Shown: positions 33,687-42,637 of the stretch, in pieces | Position numbering within the stretch: the stretch's first letter is position 1 | Layout of the letters: each line of letters opens with the position of its first letter | Assembly (NCBI RefSeq): GCF_003053845.1 | Contig: NZ_QAYG01000002.1 | Span: 124,001 to 188,000, forward strand | From: Breoghania corrubedonensis | GTDB lineage: Bacteria; Pseudomonadota; Alphaproteobacteria; Rhizobiales; Stappiaceae | DNA: 64,000 nt | Direction of reading: 5' to 3' | The notes under the pieces: model-generated | Told to the model about the DNA's origin: nothing | Databases searched by the model: none | What the model saw: only the letters and a program-made list of their open reading frames with translations | Position numbers and translations under genes: made by a program

Positions 33687-36097
33687 GTACGCCGGTCCAG
33701 AAACTGGCCCGAGGAGAGCTTGCCGAAAGCCACGGCAGGCTGTTTCGGCCGGCCCTGACGGATTCGCACGCTCGCCACGTCGATACCGGCGAGTTCTAGG
33801 ACGCCGGCAAGCTCGTCCGCGCCACCGCGAAGAGCCATCGCGACGTCCGGCCTCTCCGCCCACACCGTAACCGCCGTGCCGCCGCTCCCGAGCGCGACGA
33901 GGCTCTCCACCGGCCCTGTCTCGGGCACATCGAGCGCGAAATGCAGCCGCCATCCAACCGCCTCGGGCTGATCGCACGTCCCCCCGCCCTGCTCGTCCCG
34001 CGAGATCTGGAACTGGGCCATCGCCGTGCCGGCCCCAACCATGAGCGGGATCTCGAATGTCCAGTGCGTCGCCTGCGCACCGCGAACCGAACTGGCGGCA
34101 TCCGTTCCCGAACCGTGCGACGCGAACTGGGAAAGGCGGACACGCGAAAGCGCGGCCTCGGTGTCGGAGAGAAGCGCACGTGCCGCCTGCTGGGGAGAGG
34201 CGCTCTCATCAAGGCGCGCTGAGGCTGGCGGTTGTCCCTGCGGCTGCGCACCCGCGCGTGGCGGCGGCGGCGGCGTACCCGCGCGCGGGGCCTGAGGCAG
34301 ATCGGCATCGTCACCGAGAAAGCCGGAGAGAACGGCCCGCAGAAGAAACAGCGTGCTCTTCAAATCCGCTTGCCCGCCGCCTTGCACATTCGCCGTAACA
34401 AGCGCTTGAAGCGCGTCCGAGGCGCCAGACGTGGCGGCGGCTTGTACCGTCTGCGCCCTGGCACCAGCCGGCGGGTCCTGCCTTTCACGCAAGGCCTGTG
34501 GCGCCCCGATTTGTGCTGCCGCGCCCTGCCCCTTCGCCTGAGCCGCTCCGGCCTCGCTGAAAAGCCCGGAACGGGCGGCGGCCGAGCGCACCTGCTCACC
34601 CGTTATTCCGTCCGCCGGCACACGGAAGCCCAGAAGATCGCGCACCACCTGTTGCAAAACCGGCGGCAGCGGACCGCTCTTGCCCGAAACCGCCGCCGCA
34701 TTGGCAAAGAGTGGGGCAAGCGAATCCTGCCGCGCTGCGGCTGACGGACGGGCCTCATCAATCGCCTTGTTGAGGATTTCCGGCGATGTGTCGGTGCGGC
34801 TTGTCCCTTGCGGCCCACCGTGCAGCACCGTGGCCTGCGCCGGAGACGTTGCGCGCGCCGATGCGAGCGCCTTGGCCGCGTCGCCCGTCAAAGGCTGGCC
34901 CTGACGGTTGGCGAGAAGCGAAATCTCGGGGCGTTCGGCGGTCCCCGTGATCTTGACGAGCACCGTGGCCCCCGGTTCGGGCAACGTGGCCAGAGGCACC
35001 TTGACCACGGTCTTGCCGATGGCAAGTTGCGGCGTGCCATCGCCCGCCGGCTGCTGAACGCGTGCGGTCGTTACCGTTCCGGCCGCAGGCAACGCCCGGG
35101 GGCCGGAAACGATCGTTACCGGCTCCCCCGGCTGCACCCGCGCCGCATTCACCGTGCGCGCGACATCGCCCGCCAGCGGCTTCGACTGCGGATCGACCAG
35201 AGCCGAAAGCCTCGGCTCGGTTCCACCGGCCTCCGCCTTCACGGCGATCGATGTGCCGGGCGTCAGAGAGACCGGCAACCGGACCTCGACCTGCGTGCGG
35301 CCAATCGACAGCCGCGCCGTGCCGTCCGCCGCCTGGGAAACGACGCGGGCACTGACCAGATCCCCCGCGGATACGTTGAGCGACGGCGGCTGAGAGCCGG
35401 ACGCCGATGTCGCCGGCTGCGGGGTGACGAGCTGCGCGGGGAAACTCGGGCCCGTGCGCATCTGTCCCGCACCGCCTTGCCCGCCGCCGGGCTGAGTGGA
35501 CGCGACCTGGGCACGCACCGCATCGGCGGACACGGGCCGGCCCTGTTCGTCGACGACGATTGCAAGCCGTGGGGCCACGCCACCCGTCTCGACCTTGACG
35601 GCAACCGTCCGCATGCCCTCGGGCAGCGGCGTCGGCAGCTTTGCGGCAAGCTCAGCCCCGGAAAGCGCAAGGCGCGTTGTCCCGTCCGCTGCGCTCCCCG
35701 TGACCCGGGCCGTCAATACGGCCCCGGCGACCAGAACCGGAGGTTGAACCGGCGCTTGTGGCGTCGGGGCCACCTGTCCCGGATTTGCGGGAGTCGTTCC
35801 CTGCATCGCGGCGCGTGCGGCCTGGGGAGCAAGAGGCTGGCCATTCGTATCGACCATCAACGCAAGGCGCGGCTCGGTACCACCAGCCTCCACCTTGAGG
35901 GCGATCGCCGTGCCGGGCGGGATCTGCACCGGCAGGCGAACCTCGATCTGCTGTCCCTTACCCAGCGCCAGCCGCGCCGTGCCGTCCTGCCCCTGGGAGA
36001 CTACGCGGGCGTTCAGAACCTCGCCCGTCGCAGGCGCGACAAAGCCCTGGCCGGTAGAGGCCGGCGTCGGCAGTGCGATGGTCGAAACGGTGGACAA
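33683..36097 (-). CDS. FliK-like hook-length control protein with four internal repeats
   Basis: 804 residues, TTG start preceded by GGAG. The first 420 residues hold four copies of a roughly 75-residue unit, beginning near residues 20, 125, 240 and 335. Each has a DGTxxLxxG turn, a proline/glycine motif (PPGTAI type), a GGxxPRL motif and a VDxxGxP motif. The middle is Ala/Gln/Pro-rich and disordered. The C-terminal 150 residues (HWTFEIPLMVGAGTAMAQFQISRD, WRLHFALDVPETGPVESLVAL, LELAGIDVASVRI) match the FliK C-terminal domain that switches export specificity. It is coupled to the FlhB-like gene. Direct evidence for a flagellar role is the family resemblance; no other flagellar genes are in the window. 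Confidence 0.85.
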   Translation of the reverse strand: MSTVSTIALPTPASTGQGFVAPATGEVLNARVVSQGQDGTARLALGKGQQIEVRLPVQIPPGTAIALKVEAGGTEPRLALMVDTNGQPLAPQAARAAMQGTTPANPGQVAPTPQAPVQPPVLVAGAVLTARVTGSAADGTTRLALSGAELAAKLPTPLPEGMRTVAVKVETGGVAPRLAIVVDEQGRPVSADAVRAQVASTQPGGGQGGAGQMRTGPSFPAQLVTPQPATSASGSQPPSLNVSAGDLVSARVVSQAADGTARLSIGRTQVEVRLPVSLTPGTSIAVKAEAGGTEPRLSALVDPQSKPLAGDVARTVNAARVQPGEPVTIVSGPRALPAAGTVTTARVQQPAGDGTPQLAIGKTVVKVPLATLPEPGATVLVKITGTAERPEISLLANRQGQPLTGDAAKALASARATSPAQATVLHGGPQGTSRTDTSPEILNKAIDEARPSAAARQDSLAPLFANAAAVSGKSGPLPPVLQQVVRDLLGFRVPADGITGEQVRSAAARSGLFSEAGAAQAKGQGAAAQIGAPQALRERQDPPAGARAQTVQAAATSGASDALQALVTANVQGGGQADLKSTLFLLRAVLSGFLGDDADLPQAPRAGTPPPPPRAGAQPQGQPPASARLDESASPQQAARALLSDTEAALSRVRLSQFASHGSGTDAASSVRGAQATHWTFEIPLMVGAGTAMAQFQISRDEQGGGTCDQPEAVGWRLHFALDVPETGPVESLVALGSGGTAVTVWAERPDVAMALRGGADELAGVLELAGIDVASVRIRQGRPKQPAVAFGKLSSGQFLDRRT

Positions 36098-36332
36098 CGG
36101 CCTGCTCCGTAAAAATGCGCCTCGCGGACAAGAGAACAGGCCTGCCGGTTAATTCGCGGTATCTGCTATGCCCATTGGTACCATCAAGACATCAAATCAC
36201 GCTGCTAATTGCCCCAAACAACGGGCACAGACATCGAATTGACTTCGATCAAGGCCAATCACCTCCCCAAGCGTCATCCTCGTTCACAGTACGCTGGCAT
36301 CTCTGCCGGCAATCGCTTGTGGAGGGGAATCC

Positions 36333-36584
36333 ATGGGAATTCTGAAGCATGCCGGCGATCACATGCAGATGATGGGCGAAATGATGCGCCAGACGGATAT
36401 CGACGTCTCCAAGGCCGGAGGCCCAAGCGGCGATGCCTTCCTGCGCGGCTCCATCGTGCGCTGCCTGTTCTGCAAACACGGCGACGAATGCCGTTCCTGG
36501 CTTGCCGAAGGGCATGAACATAGCGAACCGCCCGCCTTCTGCCGCAACGCCGGCCGGTTCGAGAGCTTTCGCGAGGCCCTGTAA
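36333..36584 (+). CDS. DUF6455 protein
   Basis: 83 residues: MGILKHAGDHMQMMGEMMRQTDID, then GDAFLRGSIVRCLFCKHGDECRSWL and a third cysteine-containing segment PPAFCRNAGRFESF. The four cysteines in a CxxC-x4-C ... C pattern suggest a metal site. Small DUF6455 proteins are widespread in alphaproteobacteria, function unknown. A GTGGAGGGGA sequence precedes the ATG. It is followed by a strong bidirectional terminator shared with gatA. Confidence 0.82.
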   Translation: MGILKHAGDHMQMMGEMMRQTDIDVSKAGGPSGDAFLRGSIVRCLFCKHGDECRSWLAEGHEHSEPPAFCRNAGRFESFREAL

Positions 36585-36630
36585 GAGCTTCGCCGGGACA
36601 TGCCGGCGCGCCGCGTGACCTCACCGGGAA

Positions 36631-36673
36631 ATGAAAAACGCCGGCTCCGCTCTCGCGGGCCGGCGTTTTTCAT
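36631..36673. terminator. Bidirectional rho-independent terminator between DUF6455 and gatA
   Basis: A perfect 15-bp inverted repeat: ATGAAAAACGCCGGC at 36631-36645 and GCCGGCGTTTTTCAT at 36659-36673. The GC-rich stem has an A run on one side and a T run on the other, so it can stop transcription from both converging genes. Confidence 0.9.
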
Positions 36674-36692
36674 CAGATCTGTCGGACCTTGA

Positions 36693-38165
36693 TCAGGCCC
36701 ACCACTTCTCCGCCTGGAAACGCCCGGCGGCGTTCTCGATCACCTGCGCCACCTGAAACAGCGTCTCCTCGCCGAACGGCTTGCCGATGAGCTGAAGACC
36801 GAGCGGCAGACCCTTCTCGTTGAGGCCGGCGGGAACCGAGATGCCCGGCAGGCCCGCCATGTTCACGGTCACCGTGAAGATGTCCTGCAGGTACATGGAG
36901 ACCGGATCGGTGATCGCGCCGGGCTCGAAGGCCGCATCCGGCGTCGTCGGCGTCAGGATCGCATCGACGCCAGCCTCGAACGCGAGGTCGAAGTCGCGCT
37001 TGATCAGCGTGCGGACCTTCTGCGCCTTCAGGTAATAGGCGTCGTAATAGCCGGCCGACAGCACATAGGTGCCGATCATCACACGGCGCTTGACCTCGGC
37101 ACCGAAACCCGCGGCGCGGGTCTTTTCGTACATGTCGGTGATGTCGTTGCCCGGAACACGCAGGCCGAAACGCACGCCATCATAACGCGCAAGGTTCGAC
37201 GAGGCCTCGGCCGGCGCGACGATGTAGTAGGCCGGCAGCGCATAATGGGTGTGCGGCAGGGAGATATCGACGATCTCCGCGCCTTCCGCCTTGAGCCACT
37301 CGATGCCCTGCTGCCACAGCGTCTCGGTCTCGGGCGCCATGCCGTCGACACGGTACTCCTTCGGAATGCCGATCTTCAGCCCCTTCACCGGCCGGCCGAC
37401 AGCCGCCGCGTAATCGGGCACCGGACGATCCACCGAGGTGGTGTCCTTGAGATCGACAGAGGCCATCGATTTCAGCAGCAGCGCCGCGTCCTTGACGGTG
37501 CGCGCGATCGGGCCGGCCTGATCGAGCGAGGAGGCAAACGCCACCACGCCCCAGCGCGAGCAGCGCCCATAGGTCGGCTTGATGCCAACCGTGCCGGTGA
37601 GCGCTGCCGGCTGGCGGATCGAACCACCGGTATCCGTCGCTGTCGCCCCGGCGCAGATGCGCGCGGCCACGGCGGCGGCGGACCCGCCCGAAGAGCCCCC
37701 CGGCACCAGCGCGGCATTGGAGCCCTTCGCCCGCCACGGGTTGACGACCGCACCGTAATAGCTCGTTTCGTTGGAGGAGCCCATCGCGAACTCGTCCATG
37801 TTGAGCTTGCCCAGCATGACCGCGCCATCGGCCCACAGGTTGGAGGTAACGGTCGATTCGTAGCGCGGCTTGAACTCGTTCAGAATATGGGAACAGGCCT
37901 GGGTGTGAACGCCTTGCGTCGCGAACAGATCCTTGATGCCGAGCGGAATGCCCTCAAGCGCGCGCCCCTCGCCCGCCGCAAGCTTCCTGTCGGAGGCGGC
38001 CGCCATCTCGCGCGCCTTGTCCGGGGTCGTCACGATGTAGGCGTTTAGGGCCTTCGCGCCCTCGATCGCGCCAAGATAGGCATCGGTCAGTTCAACCGCG
38101 GAGAAGTCCTTCTTCTCCAGCCCCTCGCGGGCTTCGGCAATCGTCAGGTCTGTCAGGTCGGTCAT
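36693..38165 (-). CDS. gatA: Asp/Glu-tRNA amidotransferase subunit A
   Basis: 490 residues of the amidase-signature family. Catalytic triad candidates: Lys78 in IPLGIKDLF, Ser158/159 in [14 protein letters not shown] and Ser182 in [11 protein letters not shown]. GatA hydrolyses glutamine to ammonia, which is used with GatB to convert mischarged Glu-tRNA(Gln)/Asp-tRNA(Asn). The length is typical (about 485-495). gatC lies 56 bases upstream on the same strand, giving a gatCA operon; gatB is about 3.4 kb further along. Confidence 0.97.
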   Translation of the reverse strand: MTDLTDLTIAEAREGLEKKDFSAVELTDAYLGAIEGAKALNAYIVTTPDKAREMAAASDRKLAAGEGRALEGIPLGIKDLFATQGVHTQACSHILNEFKPRYESTVTSNLWADGAVMLGKLNMDEFAMGSSNETSYYGAVVNPWRAKGSNAALVPGGSSGGSAAAVAARICAGATATDTGGSIRQPAALTGTVGIKPTYGRCSRWGVVAFASSLDQAGPIARTVKDAALLLKSMASVDLKDTTSVDRPVPDYAAAVGRPVKGLKIGIPKEYRVDGMAPETETLWQQGIEWLKAEGAEIVDISLPHTHYALPAYYIVAPAEASSNLARYDGVRFGLRVPGNDITDMYEKTRAAGFGAEVKRRVMIGTYVLSAGYYDAYYLKAQKVRTLIKRDFDLAFEAGVDAILTPTTPDAAFEPGAITDPVSMYLQDIFTVTVNMAGLPGISVPAGLNEKGLPLGLQLIGKPFGEETLFQVAQVIENAAGRFQAEKWWA

Positions 38166-38221
38166 GGAAAAATCTCGGGTCGGGCCGAAAGCGGCATGGT
38201 TCGCGAAAGCACAGGCGGCGG

Positions 38222-38509
38222 TTACTCGACCACCTTCGGCACCATGAAGAAGTGATCATCGCTCATCGGCGCATTGGCGACGACATCTTCGGCGCAATCG
38301 CCGTCGGTGACCTCATCGACGCGTTTGCGCATCGTCGTCTCCACCGCCGAGGTCATCGGCTCCACACCGGAGACGTCAACCTCGTCGAGCTGCTCGACAA
38401 AACCGAGGATGGCGTTCAGTTCGCCCTTCATCTTTTCGGCTTCGGCATCGGTGACGGCAATGCGCGCCAGCCGGGCAACGCGTTTCACCGTGGCGGTATC
38501 GACGGACAT
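38222..38509 (-). CDS. gatC: Asp/Glu-tRNA amidotransferase subunit C
   Basis: 95 residues: [23 protein letters not shown], then [27 protein letters not shown] and LRxDxVT-like [21 protein letters not shown], ending [12 protein letters not shown]. This is the full GatC pattern. GatC wraps around the GatA-GatB interface and stabilises the complex. It is the first gene of the minus-strand gatCA pair. Confidence 0.96.
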   Translation of the reverse strand: MSVDTATVKRVARLARIAVTDAEAEKMKGELNAILGFVEQLDEVDVSGVEPMTSAVETTMRKRVDEVTDGDCAEDVVANAPMSDDHFFMVPKVVE

Positions 38510-38750
38510 GGAAATCTATCCCGTTGGCTTGAGCGAACGACTTGGCGGCGTATAGCACCGCCGCTTGCGCGCGCGCAACGCCTGTCCCACCCGCGATGCG
38601 GCATCGAATGCGGCATCGGGCGGGGATCGCGGCGTCACGGCTGGCTTACGCGCCTGTGAGCGGGCTTGATTGGCATAAATCCCCCTTTCGGGCGATGACT
38701 GCAAGACCCTGTGGCCGAGGCCACGCATATTGTCCGGGAGGAATTTCGAA

Positions 38751-39248
38751 ATGATCGCCACAAGGTTCCCTGCCGGGACCGTCAAACGGTTCGCCGCAGC
38801 CCTTTTCATGGCGGTTATACTGGCCATGGTAGCAGCGCGTCCCGGCCTTGCCGACGAGGTCAGCACCTATGTGAAGGACGGCGCCGCCATCGGTGGCATC
38901 GACCCCGTCGCCTATTTCACCGATGGAAAGCCCGTCGCAGGGTCCGACGCGTTCACCGCCACCCATGATGGCGTAACCTGGAAATTCGCCACTGCCGAGC
39001 ATCGCGACATGTTCGAGGCGGACCCGCAGAAATATACGCCCGCCTATGGCGGCTACTGTGCGACAGGTGCGAGCTTCGGCTACAAGATCCCGATTGATCC
39101 CGCCACCTGGGACATCCACGCCGGCAGACTCTACCTCAATGCCGGCCCCGCGCCGCACAAGCGCTATCTCTCGGACGTCGAAGGCACGATCGGACGCGCC
39201 GACGAGAACTGGAAGAAAATCAGGGACGTACCGGCCGACAAGCTGTAG
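38751..39248 (+). CDS. YHS-domain exported protein
   Basis: 165 residues. ATG at 38751 has GGGAGG twelve bases upstream and is preferred over the in-frame TTG at 38730. Signal peptide: MIATRFPAGTVKRFAAALFM followed by a hydrophobic core and ARPGLADE. The mature part has GGIDPVAYFTDGKPVAGSDAFTATHDGVTWKFATAEHRDMFEADPQKYTPAYGGYCA, the YHS fold with its conserved GGYCA cysteine. YHS proteins are thought to bind metals; the periplasmic location is inferred. It is divergent from gatC. Confidence 0.88.
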   Translation: MIATRFPAGTVKRFAAALFMAVILAMVAARPGLADEVSTYVKDGAAIGGIDPVAYFTDGKPVAGSDAFTATHDGVTWKFATAEHRDMFEADPQKYTPAYGGYCATGASFGYKIPIDPATWDIHAGRLYLNAGPAPHKRYLSDVEGTIGRADENWKKIRDVPADKL

Positions 39249-39367
39249 CGCCGGGTGAACCGCGCACGCTATTACGCCACACCGCGGTTGCACGACACAA
39301 GCGCGCATTAAATACTGTTACGGGAGAGCCGACCGCAACCGCGCCCACCTCACTCCAGGCTATCCAC

Positions 39368-39410
39368 CGTCATTGCCCGACAATGGATCCCCCGGAAGAA
39401 GCCGGGGGAT
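39368..39410 (+). repeat. Dispersed repeat copy with hairpin
   Basis: CGTCATTGCCCG at 39368-39379, followed by a 9-bp hairpin ATCCCCCGG (39387-39395), AAGAAG, CCGGGGGAT (39402-39410). It lies in the 236-base gap between the converging YHS and UPF0173 genes and could act as a transcription stop. Confidence 0.55.
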
Positions 39411-39484
39411 GACGATGCAGAGATCGCAGCGCGAAGGAGCGACACCGCCCCCCCCCCCGAGAGAAACCCCTCTCACCGATCGCT

Positions 39485-40192
39485 TCAGGCGGTGAATGCC
39501 TCGCCGATCGCCGGGACCTTCACCTTGGAGGCCCCTGCACCCATCGCGGTCAGGAACGTATCGGCCGTTGGATCGATGATCGGGAACGTGCCGTAGTGAC
39601 ACGGGATGATCGTCTCGAAATCGAAGAAGCGGGAGCAGGCCACGGCAGCCTCCTTGCCACCCATCGTGAAACGATCGCCGATCGGCACGATGCCGATCTT
39701 CGGTTCGTGGAACTCGTTGATCAGCCCCATGTCGGTGAACGCGCAGGTATCGCCCATGTGATAGAGCGTCCTCTCGCCGGGCGCGGAGATCACAAGTCCA
39801 TTCGGATTGCCGAGATAGATCGGATCCAGTTCGCCGCTGGAGCAAGACGAGGAGTGGTGCGCCATGGTCAGCGCCACCGTGAACGGCCCCACGTCCACCC
39901 TGCCGCCGGAATTCATCGGATTGACATCCTTGATGCCCTGCTGCGATGCCCAGTTGCAGATCTCGGCATTCCCCGTCACCTGCGAACCGGTCTTCTTCGC
40001 AATCGCAATCGTGTCGCCGACGTGATCGTCGTGGCCATGGGTCAGCAGGATATGTGTCACGCCCTCGGCCACCTGATCGACCGAAAGATCTTTCGGAAAA
40101 ACCGGATTCCCGCTCAGGAACGGATCGATCAGAATGACCGCGTCCTTGATCTCGATGCGGAAGGCGGCGTGGCCGTACCAGGTGATCTGCAT
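39485..40192 (-). CDS. UPF0173 metal-dependent hydrolase (metallo-beta-lactamase fold)
   Basis: 235 residues from ATG 40192 (MQITWYGHAAFRIEIKD). The metal motif HGHDDHVGD lies near residue 52, followed by MAHHSSS, a GDTCAFTDM segment and the C-terminal PCHYGTFP. This is the full UPF0173 pattern of metallo-beta-lactamase superfamily hydrolases; the physiological substrate is unknown. An upstream extension of 48 residues is open but unlike the family, so the internal ATG is used. Confidence 0.93.
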   Translation of the reverse strand: MQITWYGHAAFRIEIKDAVILIDPFLSGNPVFPKDLSVDQVAEGVTHILLTHGHDDHVGDTIAIAKKTGSQVTGNAEICNWASQQGIKDVNPMNSGGRVDVGPFTVALTMAHHSSSCSSGELDPIYLGNPNGLVISAPGERTLYHMGDTCAFTDMGLINEFHEPKIGIVPIGDRFTMGGKEAAVACSRFFDFETIIPCHYGTFPIIDPTADTFLTAMGAGASKVKVPAIGEAFTA

Positions 40193-40426
40193 GGTTTTCT
40201 CCCGTGAAGCTGTAATGGAATCAGGCGCCGCAGGCCCTCTCGGGCGCAGCCCCCTCTGAAACTGGCCCATTTCGAACCGGCAAGTGTGGGCGAAGTATAG
40301 GGCGTCTCCACCGCCTCTCAAGCGCTCAGGGAGCATGCCGTAACGTCATATTTTTTGCAGTGCAACGACATCACGAGTATGATCCCGTGTGTATTCATTT
40401 TCCCAAATTCCGTTTCGAGGGCTGCC

Positions 40427-40810
40427 ATGTTTCCCTTTTTCTGGCCGACCGAGGTGAAGTTTCCCGGTGCCGACGGCAACTTCCAGACGATCTCGCCCGC
40501 AAGTGGCTGGTTCTCGACAACCGTCAACTACAAGGGTTCGCCTGAAATCGAGCAGCGCGTCGCAAACGAGATCGCGAGCAACGGCAAACAGCTCGGCATT
40601 ATCACCGAGGCCGTACTGGAACTGGCCGGCAGCAAGAATGGTGAAAAACTCGACCGACTGCGCGACCTGAACGCACGCATCGCCGAGATCAAGGAACGCA
40701 CCCTCTCGCAGATGCGCCGAGAGGCGCGCGATACGCTTGAAGCGCTCGCCAGGCGCGACAAGGATGAGGCGCGGCAGGTGGCGGAACAGATGCTGAAACA
40801 GCTTTCCTGA
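40427..40810 (+). CDS. Unknown helical protein
   Basis: 127 residues starting MFPFFWPTEVKFPGADGNFQ, preceded by GAGGG. From about residue 35 it is almost entirely helical and charged (EIEQRVANEIASNGKQLG, LDRLRDLNARIAEIKERTL, RDKDEARQVAEQMLKQL), likely a coiled coil. No signal peptide or membrane segment. It is not a family I can name. It stands between the UPF0173 gene (divergent) and a sulfotransferase. Confidence 0.7.
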   Translation: MFPFFWPTEVKFPGADGNFQTISPASGWFSTTVNYKGSPEIEQRVANEIASNGKQLGIITEAVLELAGSKNGEKLDRLRDLNARIAEIKERTLSQMRREARDTLEALARRDKDEARQVAEQMLKQLS

Positions 40811-41074
40811 GCGAGTACCGCATTCAATCGGACCGAGGTCACATCCCTGACGTCATCAATGACTTTCCCGCGTCATGGTCCGTGTTCGAGCCTGGCGTGG
40901 CTATCCGACGTTTCGAGAATATGTTCAGGTGCTCGACCGCACGCAATTAAATGCGTACAACGCTTCGCAACATGATGGCTGCGGGACGAATACAGAAACG
41001 GTCACGGTCCCGCGGCGCGCCGTCCCAACGCATGATTTGTTGGGAACACTCTTTGCATCACGGTCCGAAACGAC

Positions 41075-41818
41075 ATGTATCTGCGCCTGAAACAAATCCG
41101 CAACCGGCTCGCTTATGTTGCAACTGTCACCGGACTACGTTCGCGGAAGCACTTCTTCATCCATATCCCCAAAAACGGCGGCATGTCGGTCCGCAAGGCG
41201 TCGCAGCTCGAAGGCAGGATTCTGCTTGCCAATCGAAAGCACCTGCGAAGCACTGCCTATGGAAATGCCCTGTTCGAAACCATGAAGCGGGACGGCCTGG
41301 CCCCGGGCTTCGAGCATGCCCGGCTGCGCGACGTCAATGTCTACGTGCGCAAGGCCAATACGCCCTTTGCGGTGGTGCGCAATCCGTGGTCGCGGACCGT
41401 CTCGCGCTTCACATTCGGCCAGCAGCAGCTTCCCCCCGACGAGCAGAAGGACGCTTATACGGTCGCAAGGTTCGAGGCCTTTCTCGAAGAACGGCACATC
41501 TGGGGCGACAGGGATTTCTATTGGCATCGCGCCATCCGCGGCTGGTATCCGCAACACGATTACGTCGTGGATGAGAGCGGAGCCATCGCTGTCGACATCC
41601 TGAGGCAGGAAAGGCTGTCGGCGGACCTTGTCCGGTATTTCGGCCTTGAAAACGAAATCGATCGCCGCAACGTCTCTGAAGGTCCGAAAAAGGATTATCG
41701 TTCCTACTACACGGACAGGACAATCCAGATCATCGCCGACTGGTACGCAAAAGATATAGAGACTTTCGGGTTCGATTTCGATACGACGGCGACGAGGAAC
41801 ACCTTCTTCGACGACTGA
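41075..41818 (+). CDS. Sulfotransferase family protein
   Basis: 247 residues. KHFFIHIPKNGGMSVRK at about 25-41 is the 5'-phosphosulfate binding loop, and VVRNPWSRTVSRF at about 100-112 is the 3'-phosphate binding motif, both for the donor PAPS. The rest has the layout of carbohydrate (family 2) sulfotransferases. The acceptor is probably a cell-surface sugar or polysaccharide. It stands alone on the plus strand, with 264 gene-free bases in front and lower GC in that leader than its neighbours, which may mean horizontal acquisition. Confidence 0.85.
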   Translation: MYLRLKQIRNRLAYVATVTGLRSRKHFFIHIPKNGGMSVRKASQLEGRILLANRKHLRSTAYGNALFETMKRDGLAPGFEHARLRDVNVYVRKANTPFAVVRNPWSRTVSRFTFGQQQLPPDEQKDAYTVARFEAFLEERHIWGDRDFYWHRAIRGWYPQHDYVVDESGAIAVDILRQERLSADLVRYFGLENEIDRRNVSEGPKKDYRSYYTDRTIQIIADWYAKDIETFGFDFDTTATRNTFFDD

Positions 41819-41845
41819 ACTTCGACGATTGAACAGCAAACGCCC

Positions 41846-42331
41846 ATGGCTGCCGACCCCACCCTTTCCCTCGCCGACTTCGCCGCCGCCCTGCCCCCTT
41901 TCGGGCGGCTGATCGGCATTGATCTTGGCACCAAGACCATCGGCCTTGCGCTGTCGGATGGACGTCGCTCGATCGCGAGCCCGCTCGAAACCATCCGCCG
42001 CACCAAGTTCACCGCCGATGCCGACCGGCTGCTGGCCATCGTCGCGGAGCACGAGGTGGCAGGGCTCGTCATCGGGTTGCCGCTCAACATGGATGGCAGC
42101 GAGGGCCCGCGCGTCCAGGCGACACGCGCATTCGCCCGCAATCTCGCTGGCCGCCAGCAGATGCCGATGACCTACTGGGACGAGCGCCTGTCCACCGCAG
42201 CTGTCACCCGTACGCTGCTTGAAGCTGATACTTCCCGCGCACGTCGCGGCGAACTCGTGGACAAGATGGCGGCGGCCTACATCCTGCAGGGCTTCCTCGA
42301 CCGCATGGCGCACCCGATTCGCCGCGACTGA
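41846..42331 (+). CDS. ruvX: Putative pre-16S rRNA nuclease / Holliday junction resolvase-like RuvX (YqgF)
   Basis: 161 residues. [19 protein letters not shown] gives the RNase H-like first strand with the catalytic Asp, followed by [36 protein letters not shown] and a C-terminal [15 protein letters not shown] helix. The YqgF family processes the 5' end of 16S rRNA in E. coli. Located close to gatCA in many Rhizobiales; here several genes intervene. Confidence 0.95.
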   Translation: MAADPTLSLADFAAALPPFGRLIGIDLGTKTIGLALSDGRRSIASPLETIRRTKFTADADRLLAIVAEHEVAGLVIGLPLNMDGSEGPRVQATRAFARNLAGRQQMPMTYWDERLSTAAVTRTLLEADTSRARRGELVDKMAAAYILQGFLDRMAHPIRRD

Positions 42332-42421
42332 CGGCGCGCGCGTTTCATCCGATCTTAAACCTCATGCGGTATCCGAAGCCTCAGCGACCAACGGGGAAGC
42401 AGGTCGCGCGAGGGGGTATCC

Positions 42422-42619
42422 ATGAAAGTCCGTTTGCTTATGCTGGCGCTCGTGAGTGCGCCGACACTGGGTGGCTGCGCCGCCGTGGCAGTGACCGGAG
42501 CCGTGGTCGGCGGCACCGCGAAGATAGCGACCACCGCCGTCGGCGCCACTGTTGGAGCAACCACAACGGCCGTCGGCCTCGTCGTCCCCGGTAGCGACGA
42601 CGATGAAGCCGGGAACTGA
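42422..42619 (+). CDS. Small lipoprotein
   Basis: 65 residues. MKVRLLMLALVSAPTLGGCA is a lipoprotein signal with lipobox LGGC and acylated Cys19. The mature part is a Gly/Ala/Val/Thr-rich stretch (AVAVTGAVVGGTAKIATTAV) ending in an acidic PGSDDDEAGN. GAGGGGG precedes the ATG. Such tiny lipoproteins are common in alphaproteobacteria; function unknown. It converges with the acyl-CoA dehydrogenase gene. Confidence 0.78.
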   Translation: MKVRLLMLALVSAPTLGGCAAVAVTGAVVGGTAKIATTAVGATVGATTTAVGLVVPGSDDDEAGN

Positions 42620-42637
42620 GCGCAAGCGCTTCCCGTC

